A stretch of DNA of 64,000 nucleotides from Branchiostoma floridae (Eukaryota > Chordata > Leptocardii > Amphioxiformes > Branchiostomatidae), in the NCBI RefSeq assembly GCF_000003815.2, contig NC_049986.1, positions 19,538,692 to 19,602,691 of the forward strand, written 5' to 3'. Of the stretch, positions 25,701-34,025 are shown one piece after another. The notes under the pieces are model-generated. The model was given only the letters and a program-made list of their open reading frames with translations, was not told the DNA's origin and searched no databases. Numbering within the stretch: position 1 is the first letter of the stretch; every line of letters starts with the position of its first letter. The position numbers and the translations under genes are program-made.

Positions 25701-28700
25701 TCCCCCCTCCCCCATGAATGACCAGAGTGGACTATTCCGTATTTTTCTTGTTTGTTATTCTTCGGGTAATAAGACATTGCCTATTTTACCAATAATATAA
25801 GTTGATACTAGTAATTGATCGTCATACAAATATCAATCTTGTGATAGCAAGGCAGCATTAGTGAGCAAAACGTTATCTGAAGTACATGTTTGTACAATTA
25901 CAATCTTTATATGAAGGACACTTTGATCATCCTTGCATAGGACGTCAAAATATACCATTTTCAGTAGTAAAAATAAAACACGTGATGAGAATAATGGACT
26001 TTTTCTCACTATTCAATGGGTGTTTTTCAGGGCCACCACGTGTGTACCAGTATGAATAAATCTAGAAGTAATTATTTGATCCATTCATTATTAATTGAAT
26101 GAAGGTTGAAAATTGCACACTAGCCCGACATTTTTGGGGTGTGTGTGAAGAGATAGAGTTCGCTGCCAATCTTTCGAACGGTCGATTCATAATTGGGAGG
26201 AGGGGCAAGGTTTCACTTTCATTATAGACATTCTTTGCAAAAAAATCACACACCATGGCCAAGCGCACAGCAGCAAAGGTCAACAACTGTTCCACATTCC
26301 ACGAAAATAGGGGTGATTTTTTAAATGTTACATTGCCATCAAGAAAGTTAAATTATACAGAAGTGGATTGACGCGCGGGTACCGCCTAACCAAGTACCAA
26401 AGTATATGAAGATACGCAGAACCGATCGTGGGGTACAGAGGTGACTCTCCTTACCCGGAGGTAATAATCAGAATCATTGTGACGTAATTGTCAACATACC
26501 TTACTGCTCTTGATGGCGCCTAACCTCGGTTGGTAGATGATGACGTCATACGCGGTTCCCATGACGACCAGCATGAGGATGACGCTACAGACACAGCTGG
26601 AGGAAACAACAGTCAACTCATACGTCTGCCAAATAATAGTCTCTCAAGCAACTAGATATGATTTTGGAAACGGTCAGAGGTTGAAAACAAGTTAGCTGCC
26701 CCAAATCATACGATACAGTTTGGGAAATTTGGATATCGCTAACGTTTCTACAATTAATTGATTCTAGTGGCAAAATTGATGATGATGATTTACCATCAAA
26801 AAGTACCTGCTATTTACCATTAAAATTGTCTGTTCATGGTTCATTATACAAATTTAATATGAAAGCTATGTCATTCTGGACTAGAAACAGTAGAAATCCT
26901 TACATAGCAGCAATAGTCTTGCTGTGCATGGGGGCGGATTCTGGTGACGTGGCTGACGTCACCTGCAAGGTGCCTCTCTCAACCAGCAGCCGGAAGTACA
27001 GACCTGGAACGGAGAAGTGGCATGCGGTAAGTCGCGGGTTCCATCCCTAGACAAAGTCGTACCAAAAATTCAACTTGATGAGGATCAGAGCCTTTATTCA
27101 GAGGACTGATCAAAAGCTTGTTGGTGCGCGATGTATTTGATGTACGGATACGCATATAAAGTTTAAAATTGCAAAATGATGTTGATTACCGTAACAAATG
27201 AACTTACATTCTCGTACCAAAAATGTTAGAGTCACTGGCACATAGTGCTCCCCTACTCATCACTCATTACTTAGTGTGGAAAACGTGTGCTACCAGTGGA
27301 ACAGACGACTGTCACCATGGTTACATCGTTGCATGGCTACTGGTAATGTTTCAGACACCCAGTGCTGTTCCATTGCATAATGGGCGTTTCAGGTTAATAT
27401 TTTGCATAAAACAAGCCCCCCCCCCCCAAAAAAAAGAACAAGAATGTAGCAAGTGGCAGGACAGAGCTGGGGGAGCTAGCCACCACACACATACATATAT
27501 ACGACCTATGTGTGTGTGTATGTGTGTGTGTGTGTGTGTGTGTCTGTCTGTGTCTGCGTCTGTGTGTGTGTTTGACTAACAATGCAGAGAGCAGTATTTT
27601 GTTAGGCTAAGCCATGTGAAGGTAGAAATTATGTATTTTCTTGTAAATTTTACCTTTCTAGTGACCAAATGTCTCAAATAAAATTTGTATTGTTTTGACT
27701 CACTGTTGTCCAGTCTCTGTATGACGTCATCTGCAGTACAGGAGCTCGGGACGCAGACTCCCAGGTGTAGCGTGATCGCACCATACCCTGATGCCTGGGG
27801 AATAAGCATCCAAACATGCGAAGATCTGAAAACTTTGTATCAAACCAAATATGTATCGCTTTATATGTATAACCTAATATTTGTCACTACACATGTATAA
27901 CCTGATATGAATCACCTAACATGTAATAGTTTAATATTACCATCAGAAAAAGTGAGTCAAACGTCAATCATCTGTATCTGTATGGCAGGTATAACCGCTT
28001 TTAGGCATTACAAATCAGCTTTTTAACCTGTATCTTTATAGCTGGCATAGCCGACCTTTGGCATAACACACCAGCTTCTGTACCTGCATCTATAATGCCG
28101 TAACTGTTCTTCGGCATAACACACCAGCTTCTGTATCTGTATCTCTATAGCCGGTATAACCACCCTTCGGCGTAACACACCAGCTTCTGTATCTATATCT
28201 CTATAGCCGGTATGACTGTTCTTCGGCGTAACACACCAGCTTCTGTATCTGCATCTAAATTTATACAGCCGGCATAACTGTTCTTCGACGTAACACACCT
28301 GGTCCAGCTTCTGTATCAGTATCATTTTAGCGTAACTCGCCAGCATCGCAGGCAAACGGTGCAACACTGCAGCTTGTTCACTGAACGCCATGTCATACCT
28401 ATTTTTGCATCGAATTCTAGGTTCTGTTTGCATATCTAGTGAGGATTTATTTTTCCTTTCCTTTCAAGTTTCATCAACGTAAGATAGATATCTTCCCTCA
28501 CCTCCACAGACAGCTGTGCGGGTTTCGGGACAGGCACCAGTGTTGCTATGTAGTACTTGGCATCGAAGGTGCTTCCGAACCCCTTCTTGGTGACATTCAC
28601 ACATTGAGAGTAGCTCCCGAGCCAGTTGAAGTTCCCTTCTAGGATCCCACTGGGCGGCTTGCCACCGGCGTCCAACACTGTGCAGGGATGAGTTTGATGG

Positions 28701-30354
28701 TTTAGAAAACACTAGTTACATGTACACAAATGTACAGGGGTGCCAAAGCATTTTTACGAATTTTATGAAAAACACAGTATCTGGTGTCTTTGCAGGCAGT
28801 AGGTACCCAATGTTTTGAGTAATGACTAAATGAAGCTGATTTACGTGACCGGGTCACCTCCTCGAACACGGGACCCCCGTTTTACGTCCCTGATTACATA
28901 GGGGGAAAACATTGTTGAGCAACCACCTGACCTACGCTACCAGCAACAACTTTTTTTTATTTCCCAGGGAGGAGTATTTACATCCTACACAATGACCAAA
29001 CTGTATTGACAGCGGCCATTTAAAATAAAGAATTTCTGTTGTGGTGTGTGAATTGGGCCTATATTTCTAATACATGCTGTAACGTTAAACATCATAACAA
29101 TAGATTGTATATGAGCTTTGCACATGGAAGAATCTATCTAGATTCATCATATGACCATTTTCTGACCTAATTAATTACGTTCCCGAGACTACATTGCCGG
29201 CATCACAAAGAGGCGTTCTGGGTTAATTTTTAACTTAAAAGCAAACTAACGACGCATTGGAACCACCATCTTGGGGTCAACGTAGGGGTCACTCTAAGAA
29301 GTGGGTCGGTTTCAGAAAAGTCCGTAATAGTTGGGCCAAGTATAGACAAGACTTCATACCCAGACATTGAGCTTGTGGGGTAGATTTCACAGGACATCCC
29401 GAGACCTTTCGATGCAAAGGAAAGGATAAAGCGAAGGACACTCTTGCAAAAGACCACCACTTCCCTACAATAGGTTGCTTGTGAGGGTTGTGCTGACTGA
29501 CATGTCAGGTGCATTGACAAGTTTAATAGATCTGCTCAGTAGTAGCAACTTACATTGTTCCTCCATGAATCGATTAAATTCGTATAAGAAACTTTTTACG
29601 CAGCCAAATTCACTGCTAATGTGCCAGTTGTCCTCATGCTATGAATAACAGTGAGAAGTAGCTCCGAACATTATATAGCCATAGGAAAGTTTTATTTGGA
29701 CAACCCAAACGTTTTGAAATGTAGTACTTAATTCTCGCAACAGTACAGGTATATGTTTAGTATTGTAAACAGTCACAGAACGAAATGACAAATGTGGAAA
29801 AATTGGGTGTCATGCTACTGCGCTGTAAACTATACTTAAACTAGCTGTCGCAGAGGATGTAATTCTCCATGCGATCGTTGCCCCAGCTATACTTAAACGT
29901 CGATATTCATATTTTTGTAGGATAATCCATTTGCATCCACCTGTTTGTGTGATTAGTTGTAGAAGACCTTACGAAAGTCACTGTACTTTTATTGTTGTTA
30001 CATTTCGTAATTATCATTCAGAGCGTATATTTTGAATTACTACATATGTCTNNNNNNNNNNNNNNNNNNNNNNNNNNNNNNNNNNNNNNNNNNNNNNNNN
30101 NNNNNNNNNNNNNNNNNNNNNNNNNNNNNNNNNNNNNNNNNNNNNNNNNNNCCCTCTGACAGGATCTGTGCTGCTTGATGTTGTATGAAACTGTCTGACA
30201 AGACTTGGGTGGCCTGTTGCTGGATCAGACCTCGCGCTTGAAAACGGGTTGTCAGTAGCTCGATCTGACCCGGTAGGTTCAGAACACGCGCCAACTGACA
30301 GTTGGACAGAACAACGCTCACCGACCATAAACTAAGGCAAAGAACCAGCTTCAT
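1762..30354 (-). CDS. Gene A: NRF-6-like acyltransferase-3 membrane protein
   Basis: Multipass membrane acyltransferase with an N-terminal NRF domain (nose-resistant-to-fluoxetine family); the family is predicted to acylate lipid or other substrates. Exons in gene order: 30354-30152 (signal peptide MKLVLCLSLW, runs into a gap), 29612-29554, 28677-28502, 27794-27704, 27003-26904, 26596-26500, 8938-8809, 8238-8071, 7361-7268, 6970-6869, 6333-6168, 5794-5715, 5291-5178, 4330-4213, 3224-3029, 2487-2345, 1872-1762 (stop TAA). All junctions are GT-AG and phases join; exons 2-17 give 647 aa. Landmarks: HLGVCVPSSCTADDV (NRF domain), HGIRFLSMSWVILGHTY with the conserved Arg and His of acyltransferase-3 TM1, YLANDMQFF, WCRIGPYLVG, LTYCAYLVHPMV. 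The 17.6-kb intron 8939-26499 holds the lectin cluster. Exon 2 (59 nt) is weakly conserved but phase-consistent. Start and family are firm; the gap leaves the early coding sequence incomplete. Confidence 0.9.
2087..2300. repeat. Interstitial telomere-like TTAGGG-rich tract
   Basis: Degenerate repeats of GGGTTAGGG and GGGTATGGGTA run across 2087-2118 and 2190-2300 inside the last intron of gene A. They flank a truncated copy of exon 16. The motif matches the animal telomere hexamer but is imperfect and internal. Confidence 0.6.
2120..2187 (-). pseudogene. Truncated tandem copy of gene A exon 16 (3' half)
   Basis: The minus strand encodes YVAFYTREVTLHYSTLTV followed by a GTAGGTAC donor, almost identical to the 3' end of the real exon at 2345-2487. 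The 5' half and the acceptor are absent, so it cannot act as an internal exon. Flanking intron sequence (the TAGGAGAGATGGGCACTATTGTCA block) is duplicated too, at about 2059 and 2489. Confidence 0.8.
2565..2735. repeat. CT-rich microsatellite
   Basis: A pyrimidine-rich run of TCTG, TCTC and CCCTC units on the plus strand, in the intron between gene A exons 15 and 16. The short open frame across it is low-complexity Ser/Leu/Pro and is not a gene. Confidence 0.7.
3357..3751 (-). pseudogene. Three truncated tandem copies of gene A exon 15 (5' part)
   Basis: Copies lie at 3357-3424, 3463-3598 and 3630-3751, just 5' (in gene direction) of the intact exon 3224-3029. Each starts with a TTCCAG-type acceptor and encodes the beginning of the exon (for example PVGWAVATATALAVLYG). 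They stop after at most about 45 codons, near the SVHR motif, and have no donor. They are best read as duplicated exon edges rather than alternative exons. Confidence 0.8.
3766..3812. repeat. ATC trinucleotide microsatellite
   Basis: An imperfect (ATC)n run in a gene A intron, immediately upstream (in gene direction) of the outermost exon 15 fragment. Confidence 0.75.
7869..8015 (-). pseudogene. Truncated tandem copy of gene A exon 8
   Basis: A unit of about 147 bases repeats the 3' half of exon 8 (8238-8071) and the adjacent intron. The exon-like part, 8012-7928, encodes SIRFPNMSWVILGRTY and ends at a GTAGGTG donor. The catalytic His of the GHTY motif is Arg in this copy, and the 5' half of the exon is missing. 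It lies downstream of the real exon in gene direction. Confidence 0.75.
9969..10046 (+). promoter_or_regulatory. Conserved proximal 5' flank of lectin L1
   Basis: GGAACCAGACAATCA and TTTCGGCTAAACAA just before the start codon are conserved in front of all four lectin units (also near 14682, 19028 and 23332). This marks the proximal promoter or 5' UTR. No TATA box or transcription start can be placed. Confidence 0.4.
10047..12252 (+). CDS. Lectin L1: type II membrane CTLD protein, possibly impaired
   Basis: Five exons: 10047-10272 (cytoplasmic Cys/Tyr repeats such as EACNVYDSCNEDGSNEYEE), 10576-10776 (TM, VVIVVIFVLIFCLMGTVIF), 11095-11307 (stalk), CTLD exon ending at 11837, and 12239-12252 (stop TAG). 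There is no signal peptide, so the N-terminus should be cytoplasmic and the CTLD outside. The start is MDNNVY because this ATG is conserved in all units. In L2 and L3 the CTLD exon begins CxDGYKK after a strong acceptor. Here about 38 bases, including that acceptor and the first Cys, are missing. A weaker TTAAAG acceptor at 11457 would still join in frame as DGYKK. The CTLD has the WFGL and WIDG motifs but no EPN-type Ca2+ motif. Either a variant receptor or an early pseudogene. Confidence 0.75.
10844..10849 (+). terminator. Degenerate poly(A) signal (CATAAA) after L1 TM exon
   Basis: This is the position where L2, L3 and L4 have AATAAA, about 65-75 bases past the TM-exon donor. L1 has CATAAA. 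Reading through the donor adds GGCAVFMENF and stops, so this would end a short CTLD-less transcript. Confidence 0.35.
12253..12862. other. L1 3' flank, no gene seen
   Basis: The start of this stretch (to about 12335, including CTGGATGTGAAGATGACTTA) is conserved after the stop codons of L2 and L3, so it is probably L1 3' UTR. The rest has no coding signal. Confidence 0.5.
12863..13510. mobile_element. Tc1/mariner-like MITE flanked by TA
   Basis: The element starts CAGTGAAACCTGTCC and ends CAGGTTTGACTG (inverted termini), with TA on both sides (12861-12862 and 13511-13512). Internal GAGCAACCACCTG-type repeats occur near both ends in opposite orientation. There is no transposase, so it is non-autonomous. 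A diverged relative lies near 28900-29020. Confidence 0.7.
14520..14527. promoter_or_regulatory. CRE-like palindrome TGACGTCA
   Basis: A perfect cAMP-response-element core within the upstream repeat copy nearest L2. The same octamer at the same place occurs in three other copies (18430, 22085, 22651). Confidence 0.35.
14796..17991 (+). CDS. Lectin L2: type II membrane C-type lectin
   Basis: Intact five-exon gene: 14796-15048, 15457-15717, 16612-16806, 17018-17416, and 17975 (or 17978)-17991 ending in TAA. All junctions are GT-AG in phase 1. Order: Cys/Tyr-rich cytoplasmic tail (EACNV, DVYKKACNVYDSC, NEYEEACNVYETC), a PGVGMGNPGI repeat of about 33 bases present three times, one TM segment (VVTFVLIYCLLGTVIFL), a charged stalk, and a CTLD of about 130 aa. 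The CTLD shows six Cys of the long-form fold, WFGL and WIDG motifs. EPN/QPD and WND residues are absent, so canonical Ca2+-dependent sugar binding is not expected. Start MDNNVY is the first in-frame ATG. Role inferred: surface recognition receptor. Confidence 0.85.
15541..15630 (+). repeat. 33-base coding tandem repeat in L2
   Basis: Three near-identical copies of a 33-base unit encode IPGVGMGNPG-type decapeptides just before the TM segment. L1 and L3 have one diverged copy (IPGVGMKGPG) and L4 has one shortened copy. Confidence 0.85.
15763..15768 (+). terminator. Intronic poly(A) signal AATAAA after L2 TM exon
   Basis: A perfect AATAAA, 46 bases past the TM-exon donor, conserved in position in L3 and L4. 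Reading through the donor gives a short tail ending WPKNVQ, whose TAA stop overlaps the hexamer. This suggests an alternative membrane-anchored isoform without stalk or CTLD. Confidence 0.45.
15781..15906. mobile_element. Palindromic MITE with GC-rich centre
   Basis: Inverted ends: AATACAACACGGTGTAT on the left and ATACACCGTGTTGTATT on the right. The GC-rich middle itself contains inverted CCGACC/GGTCGG arms. It sits just after the L2 intronic poly(A) signal. Confidence 0.65.
16195..16445. repeat. Dispersed palindromic repeat (CACTCGAAACGT family)
   Basis: Inverted halves contain ATTTACTTCCGGACGTTTCGAGTG and its complement around an ATTCA-rich loop, ending in GAGATTGAAT. Related copies lie at about 24500-24765, 10960-11045 and 34438-34560. 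Three of them abut the 3' splice region of a lectin stalk exon. Confidence 0.6.
18430..18437. promoter_or_regulatory. CRE-like palindrome TGACGTCA
   Basis: The same octamer at the same place in an upstream-repeat copy, about 710 bases before the L3 start. Confidence 0.35.
19150..21531 (+). CDS. Lectin L3: type II membrane C-type lectin (gap in exons 1-2)
   Basis: Exons: 19150 to at least 19237 (interrupted by N), exon 2 ending 19877, 20157-20369, 20582-20980, 21515-21531 (TAA). Same plan as L2: MDNNVYREACN start, TM segment VVVVVAFVLIFCLMGTVIF, stalk, CTLD starting ATCPDGYKK with six Cys and WFGL/WIDG motifs. The EPN and WND positions are replaced, so no classical Ca2+ site. The bases just after the gap carry two one-base deletions relative to L1; these look like gap-edge sequence errors. 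The rest is open and correctly spliced, so I take L3 to be functional. Ligand unknown. Confidence 0.8.
19238..19694. other. Sequence gap (457 N)
   Basis: Hides the end of L3 exon 1, intron 1 and the start of exon 2. Confidence 0.99.
19948..19953 (+). terminator. Intronic poly(A) signal AATAAA after L3 TM exon
   Basis: A perfect hexamer 71 bases past the TM-exon donor. Donor read-through adds GGCAVFMENCQ and a stop at 19910-19912, giving the same short isoform layout as L1. Confidence 0.45.
22085..22092. promoter_or_regulatory. CRE-like palindrome TGACGTCA
   Basis: Third copy of the octamer, in the first of three upstream-repeat copies before L4. Confidence 0.35.
22651..22658. promoter_or_regulatory. 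CRE-like palindrome TGACGTCA
   Basis: Fourth copy, in the second upstream-repeat copy before L4. Confidence 0.35.
23745..23951. mobile_element. MITE with TA target duplication (CGCGAA-rich)
   Basis: Inserted in L4 intron 1. It is flanked by TA, with imperfect inverted ends CTGCAAATGCAGAAATGTTCG and CGTAAATGCATCTAAGTTCG (read inward). The equivalent L1 intron (near 10340-10355) reads across the site without the element, giving a paralogous empty site. Internal CCGCGAA repeats. Confidence 0.75.
24431..24436 (+). terminator. Intronic poly(A) signal AATAAA after L4 TM exon
   Basis: Conserved with L2 and L3. The read-through reading frame ends TAA just before or overlapping the hexamer. In L4 it may be the only usable transcript end. 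Confidence 0.4.
25439..25588. mobile_element. Second CGCGAA-rich MITE, opposite orientation
   Basis: Same family as 23745-23951 but inverted. Ends are CTGTAAATGCATTTAAGTTCG and its partner CTGCATTTGCAG, flanked by TA. L1 and L2 3' flanks show the empty site, so it inserted after the units separated. Confidence 0.75.
25600..26499. other. End of the lectin-bearing intron; no gene seen
   Basis: Apart from a block at 25630-25690 shared with the 3' flanks of L1 and L2 (GAATACATTGAAACAGTC), nothing coding is visible before gene A exon 6 at 26500. Confidence 0.5.
27505..27575. repeat. TG dinucleotide microsatellite
   Basis: (TG)n with TCTG interruptions, in the intron between gene A exons 4 and 5. 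Confidence 0.85.
27975..28330. repeat. Minisatellite, about 55-60 base unit, five to six copies
   Basis: Tandem units of the form CAGCTTCTGTATCTG...TATAGCCGGTAT...TTCTTCGGCATAACACAC lie in the gene A intron between exons 3 and 4. The long open frame across it simply follows the repeat. Confidence 0.85.
30052..30151. other. Sequence gap (100 N, likely unknown length)
   Basis: Directly follows gene A exon 1, which ends in a coding repeat (QQQATQVLSD / IQHQAAQILSE). A round 100-N run usually marks a gap of unknown size. Confidence 0.95.
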
Positions 30355-30720
30355 GCTTCTTGTTGTTCTACCAAGTACACTGTGAGAGACCACAACACAC
30401 CTGTTGATGGTAAGGAAGTCACAAGGTACTGGCGCTAGAATATGTGACGTAACGTTAGGCGTTTCGTCACCCTCATGCTGTCCTGAAGGACGATGACCTT
30501 TCATATGAGTGACCAGACATCGTCAGGTGAATGCCTCCGTTATACCCCTGTCACCTTATCCACGATCTTCATGCGTATCGATGAAAGATCAGCCATATTT
30601 AAGATCGACAAAGGGTTGCGCGTATTTTTCACCTGAAAACAGTCCCTGCCACATATAAGCCATACTTTGTACCTTGTACAATTGTTACCTCCATGACATT
30701 TCATGGAGATTATATTTTAC

Positions 30721-30940
30721 CCTGTGTTTGTCTGTGTGTCTGTGTGTCTGTCTGTCTGTCTGTGTGTAAACAAAATAACTCAAGAACGGCTTGGTGGATT
30801 GGTTTCATACTTGGTGTGTTGGTAGGGTGTGATGAAAGCTGGAAATGATTAGATTTTGGTCCCCCTAGCGGCTTCCCTTGGTACTGCAGCGCAACTTCCG
30901 GGTTTGCTATCTTGTGTTCTGAGCAAGCTATGGTCACGAT
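30721..30940. repeat. TG/TCTG microsatellite with attached dispersed repeat
   Basis: A (TCTG/TGTG) run is followed by CAAGAACGGCTTGGTGGATTG and related sequence. It lies upstream of the gene A start. It resembles a high-copy dispersed repeat carrying a microsatellite end; no coding signal. Confidence 0.45.
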
Positions 30941-30990
30941 TTTGAAGTTTTAAATAGCTCTTGTGCTCAGAAATAAGTGACATATCTTTG

Positions 30991-31752
30991 NNNNNNNNNN
31001 NNNNNNNNNNNNNNNNNNNNNNNNNNNNNNNNNNNNNNNNNNNNNNNNNNNNNNNNNNNNNNNNNNNNNNNNNNNNNNNNNNNNNNNNNNNNNNNNNNNN
31101 NNNNNNNNNNNNNNNNNNNNNNNNNNNNNNNNNNNNNNNNNNNNNNNNNNNNNNNNNNNNNNNNNNNNNNNNNNNNNNNNNNNNNNNNNNNNNNNNNNNN
31201 NNNNNNNNNNNNNNNNNNNNNNNNNNNNNNNNNNNNNNNNNNNNNNNNNNNNNNNNNNNNNNNNNNNNNNNNNNNNNNNNNNNNNNNNNNNNNNNNNNNN
31301 NNNNNNNNNNNNNNNNNNNNNNNNNNNNNNNNNNNNNNNNNNNNNNNNNNNNNNNNNNNNNNNNNNNNNNNNNNNNNNNNNNNNNNNNNNNNNNNNNNNN
31401 NNNNNNNNNNNNNNNNNNNNNNNNNNNNNNNNNNNNNNNNNNNNNNNNNNNNNNNNNNNNNNNNNNNNNNNNNNNNNNNNNNNNNNNNNNNNNNNNNNNN
31501 NNNNNNNNNNNNNNNNNNNNNNNNNNNNNNNNNNNNNNNNNNNNNNNNNNNNNNNNNNNNNNNNNNNNNNNNNNNNNNNNNNNNNNNNNNNNNNNNNNNN
31601 NNNNNNNNNNNNNNNNNNNNNNNNNNNNNNNNNNNNNNNNNNNNNNNNNNNNNNNNNNNNNNNNNNNNNNNNNNNNNNNNNNNNNNNNNNNNNNNNNNNN
31701 NNNNNNNNNNNNNNNNNNNNNNNNNNNNNNNNNNNNNNNNNNNNNNNNNNNN
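30991..31752. other. Sequence gap (762 N)
   Basis: Lies between the gene A 5' end and a palindromic repeat array; may hide more copies of that repeat. Confidence 0.99.
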
Positions 31753-32018
31753 GCCGAACTCTAGTTGTGCAATAAAGTTATCATAAGCGAGGCTCGGGCG
31801 ATTGCCGCAGAATCCTCGTCCGATCGATTTTCGCCAAACGTGACAGTGGTATTATACATGTAGCGAAAATCGATCGGACGAGGATTCTGCGGCATGAAAG
31901 TTACGAAAGCTCTAAATTTTCATGGAGGTATGAGGTCGCCGAACTCTAGTTGTGCAATAAAGTTATCATAAGCGAGGCTCGGGCGATTGCCGCAGAATCC
32001 TCGTCCGATCGACTTTCG
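31753..32018. repeat. Palindrome and direct-repeat array
   Basis: Arms at 31804-31834 and 31863-31893 are inverted copies (GCCGCAGAATCCTCGTCCGA and its complement). The block from GCCGAACTCTAGTTGTGCAA to that arm is then repeated directly at 31937-32018. The array abuts the gap, so further copies may be collapsed. Confidence 0.75.
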
Positions 32019-32019
32019 C

Positions 32020-33600
32020 TACATGTGACGGGGGTATAAGCAAAACTCAGGCGACTTTGTTTGTACTGTTTAGTTACTTTACTTTACTTGTTTGTATTGC
32101 ACACCCGGTAAACCGCTTCATATCATAACACACCAGGTTTGCACTTAAGTATACAAGCTGCGTATACAAATTGGCCGAATAAGTTGTAAAATGGGAATTA
32201 TAAGAACGCACTACATGTCCTTGCATCTTACAAAAAAAAAGTTAAGACGGCTGACACATATGTGCAAGTTCAAAACATTTTAATATGTATCTACATTGTG
32301 TGCAGCGATAGTGGCTTTACATGAAATGTCTACAGGAAGTTCATGAAATAAAACGTGTACCTTTGTAAGGAATATATTTAAAACCTTTCAACAACACTTA
32401 AGAGAACCAGTTATATACACATACTTTCCACACAAACTTGAAATATTCTTAAAGTATTTTCTTGTCTATAGGAATGTTTATATTGCAAAAACAAAGACAA
32501 AAATTTGCTCTAACAGCAAAACTTTACAGTGCATAGAGAGGTAAAAGTATATCAAAATATAGCTCTTTGTTAAAGTTAGGTAGAAATGTTGTGACAAAAT
32601 ATAAAGCTTCATGTAGCATTATGATTATCTCAAGAAAAAATCATAGCAAGAAAAATAGATTCTTTGTATAAAGCATTGAGATAAGAGAACATTATTATCA
32701 TTTTCTGAATGAAACATATGTAAACATAGCAATATTTTGTCCTTGAATATATAGCAGCATATTTTCATCAACATCAACGGTGTTGTTTGCAAATCGTACA
32801 AATCAAAAGCAATGCTCTAAAAACACCTAAAGTGTACAACAATAGGCATTAAAAATTGTGAGGCTTCAATGCCATTAAAAGTTTAAATCTATGTTAAAGT
32901 ATTCTACTGCAGTGCACAGACCTTTCACACATTTCAAAGTTGTAGGATGCTGATCTCCAAAAAGATAGCATCAAAAGATGGCCTAGGCGTATCATGATAT
33001 GCATGCTACCGGTGCCCTTTGGCAGGCTACACTCCTTGGCCAGCTTTGATACAGGTGATCTTATGGCACCGTAGGATCTGCTTGGATATTATAGGAATGC
33101 CACAGTGATATTATCACTTGATATGCATAATCGTTTTTAAGCAGCAGCCATTTAAGGTGAAGTGTTTCGTCCCCAAAGCCAAAGCATTATCATAATACTT
33201 TCACATACTATCAGCTAGTGGTATGATGTGGCCAGATATGGCCTTAATGCAGCTCCTATATCATCAGCCTTGCAGCCACAATCTCAATATATGAGTTGAG
33301 TTCTTTTATGTAGACAGGTTTGAAACCGCAAGCTCCCCCCTACAATGTTCTTCCCCATCCAAAAGGAAAAAATTCCTTTAAGAAACATATGTATTTAATT
33401 CACAACATACTTATTTCTTGTTTAGAAATGTTGCTGGGCTCCCATTTAGGAAAACACATTTTGAACTCATTTATAAAGTCTTAGACTAAGATACACTTTT
33501 AAAGCCTCACTCTTGTAGTTATTTGATTCACACATTCGCTCATTCATTCATCCATTCCCTATCCATCTATTAATTCATTACTCAAACCATCTGTAAACTC
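32020..33600. other. AT-rich spacer, no gene seen
   Basis: Between genes A and B, downstream of the gene B stop. Part could be gene B 3' UTR. A fragment of the CAGATCC / CTTGGAGAT palindrome family is visible near 33010-33095. No exons are supported. Confidence 0.45.
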
Positions 33601-34015
33601 AGTTAAAAAGGGATAAGAATAAATTCCAATTTTTAGTGTTTTACTGCATCAGTAAAACTGTCCCATTTATGCCAAGTAAAACCTTCTGTCCTTCCCTCCC
33701 TCCATCCATCCATCCATCCATCCCTCCCTCCATCCCTCTATCCATCCATCCATCCATCCATCCCTCCATCCATCCATCCATCCATCCCTCCCTCCCTCCC
33801 TCCCTCCCTCCCTCCCTCCCTCCCTCCCTTCCTCCCTCCGTCCCTCCCTCCCTCCATCCATCCATCCATCAAACCATCTGTATACTCTGTTAAAACTGAA
33901 TAAATCTCAGTGTTTTTCTGCATCAATTACTGTCCTGTTCATACAAGTAAAACATTGTGCTTCCATCCATCCCATCCTCCATCCATCCATCCATCCTGCC
34001 ATCTCACTGCAGTGG
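33590..34015. repeat. TCCA/TCCC microsatellite within a two-copy tandem unit
   Basis: Tetranucleotide runs at about 33690-33868 and again from about 33962. Each is preceded by a similar block (CTGTAAACTCAGTTAAAA... / CTGTATACTCTGTTAAAA...TACTGC/CTGCATCA...AAGTAAAAC), so the unit is duplicated. Pro/Ser-rich and Gly/Met-rich frames here are artefacts of the repeat. Confidence 0.8.
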
Positions 34016-34025
34016 CCATATGATC

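Noticed and set aside
28023-28433. Open frame of 136 codons on the minus strand and CRISPR-like spacing
   Set aside because: It is a tandem minisatellite with diverged contiguous units and no unique spacers, in an animal intron.
33636-33926. Several Pro/Ser-rich and Gly/Met-rich frames
   Set aside because: All arise from the TCCA/TCCC microsatellite.
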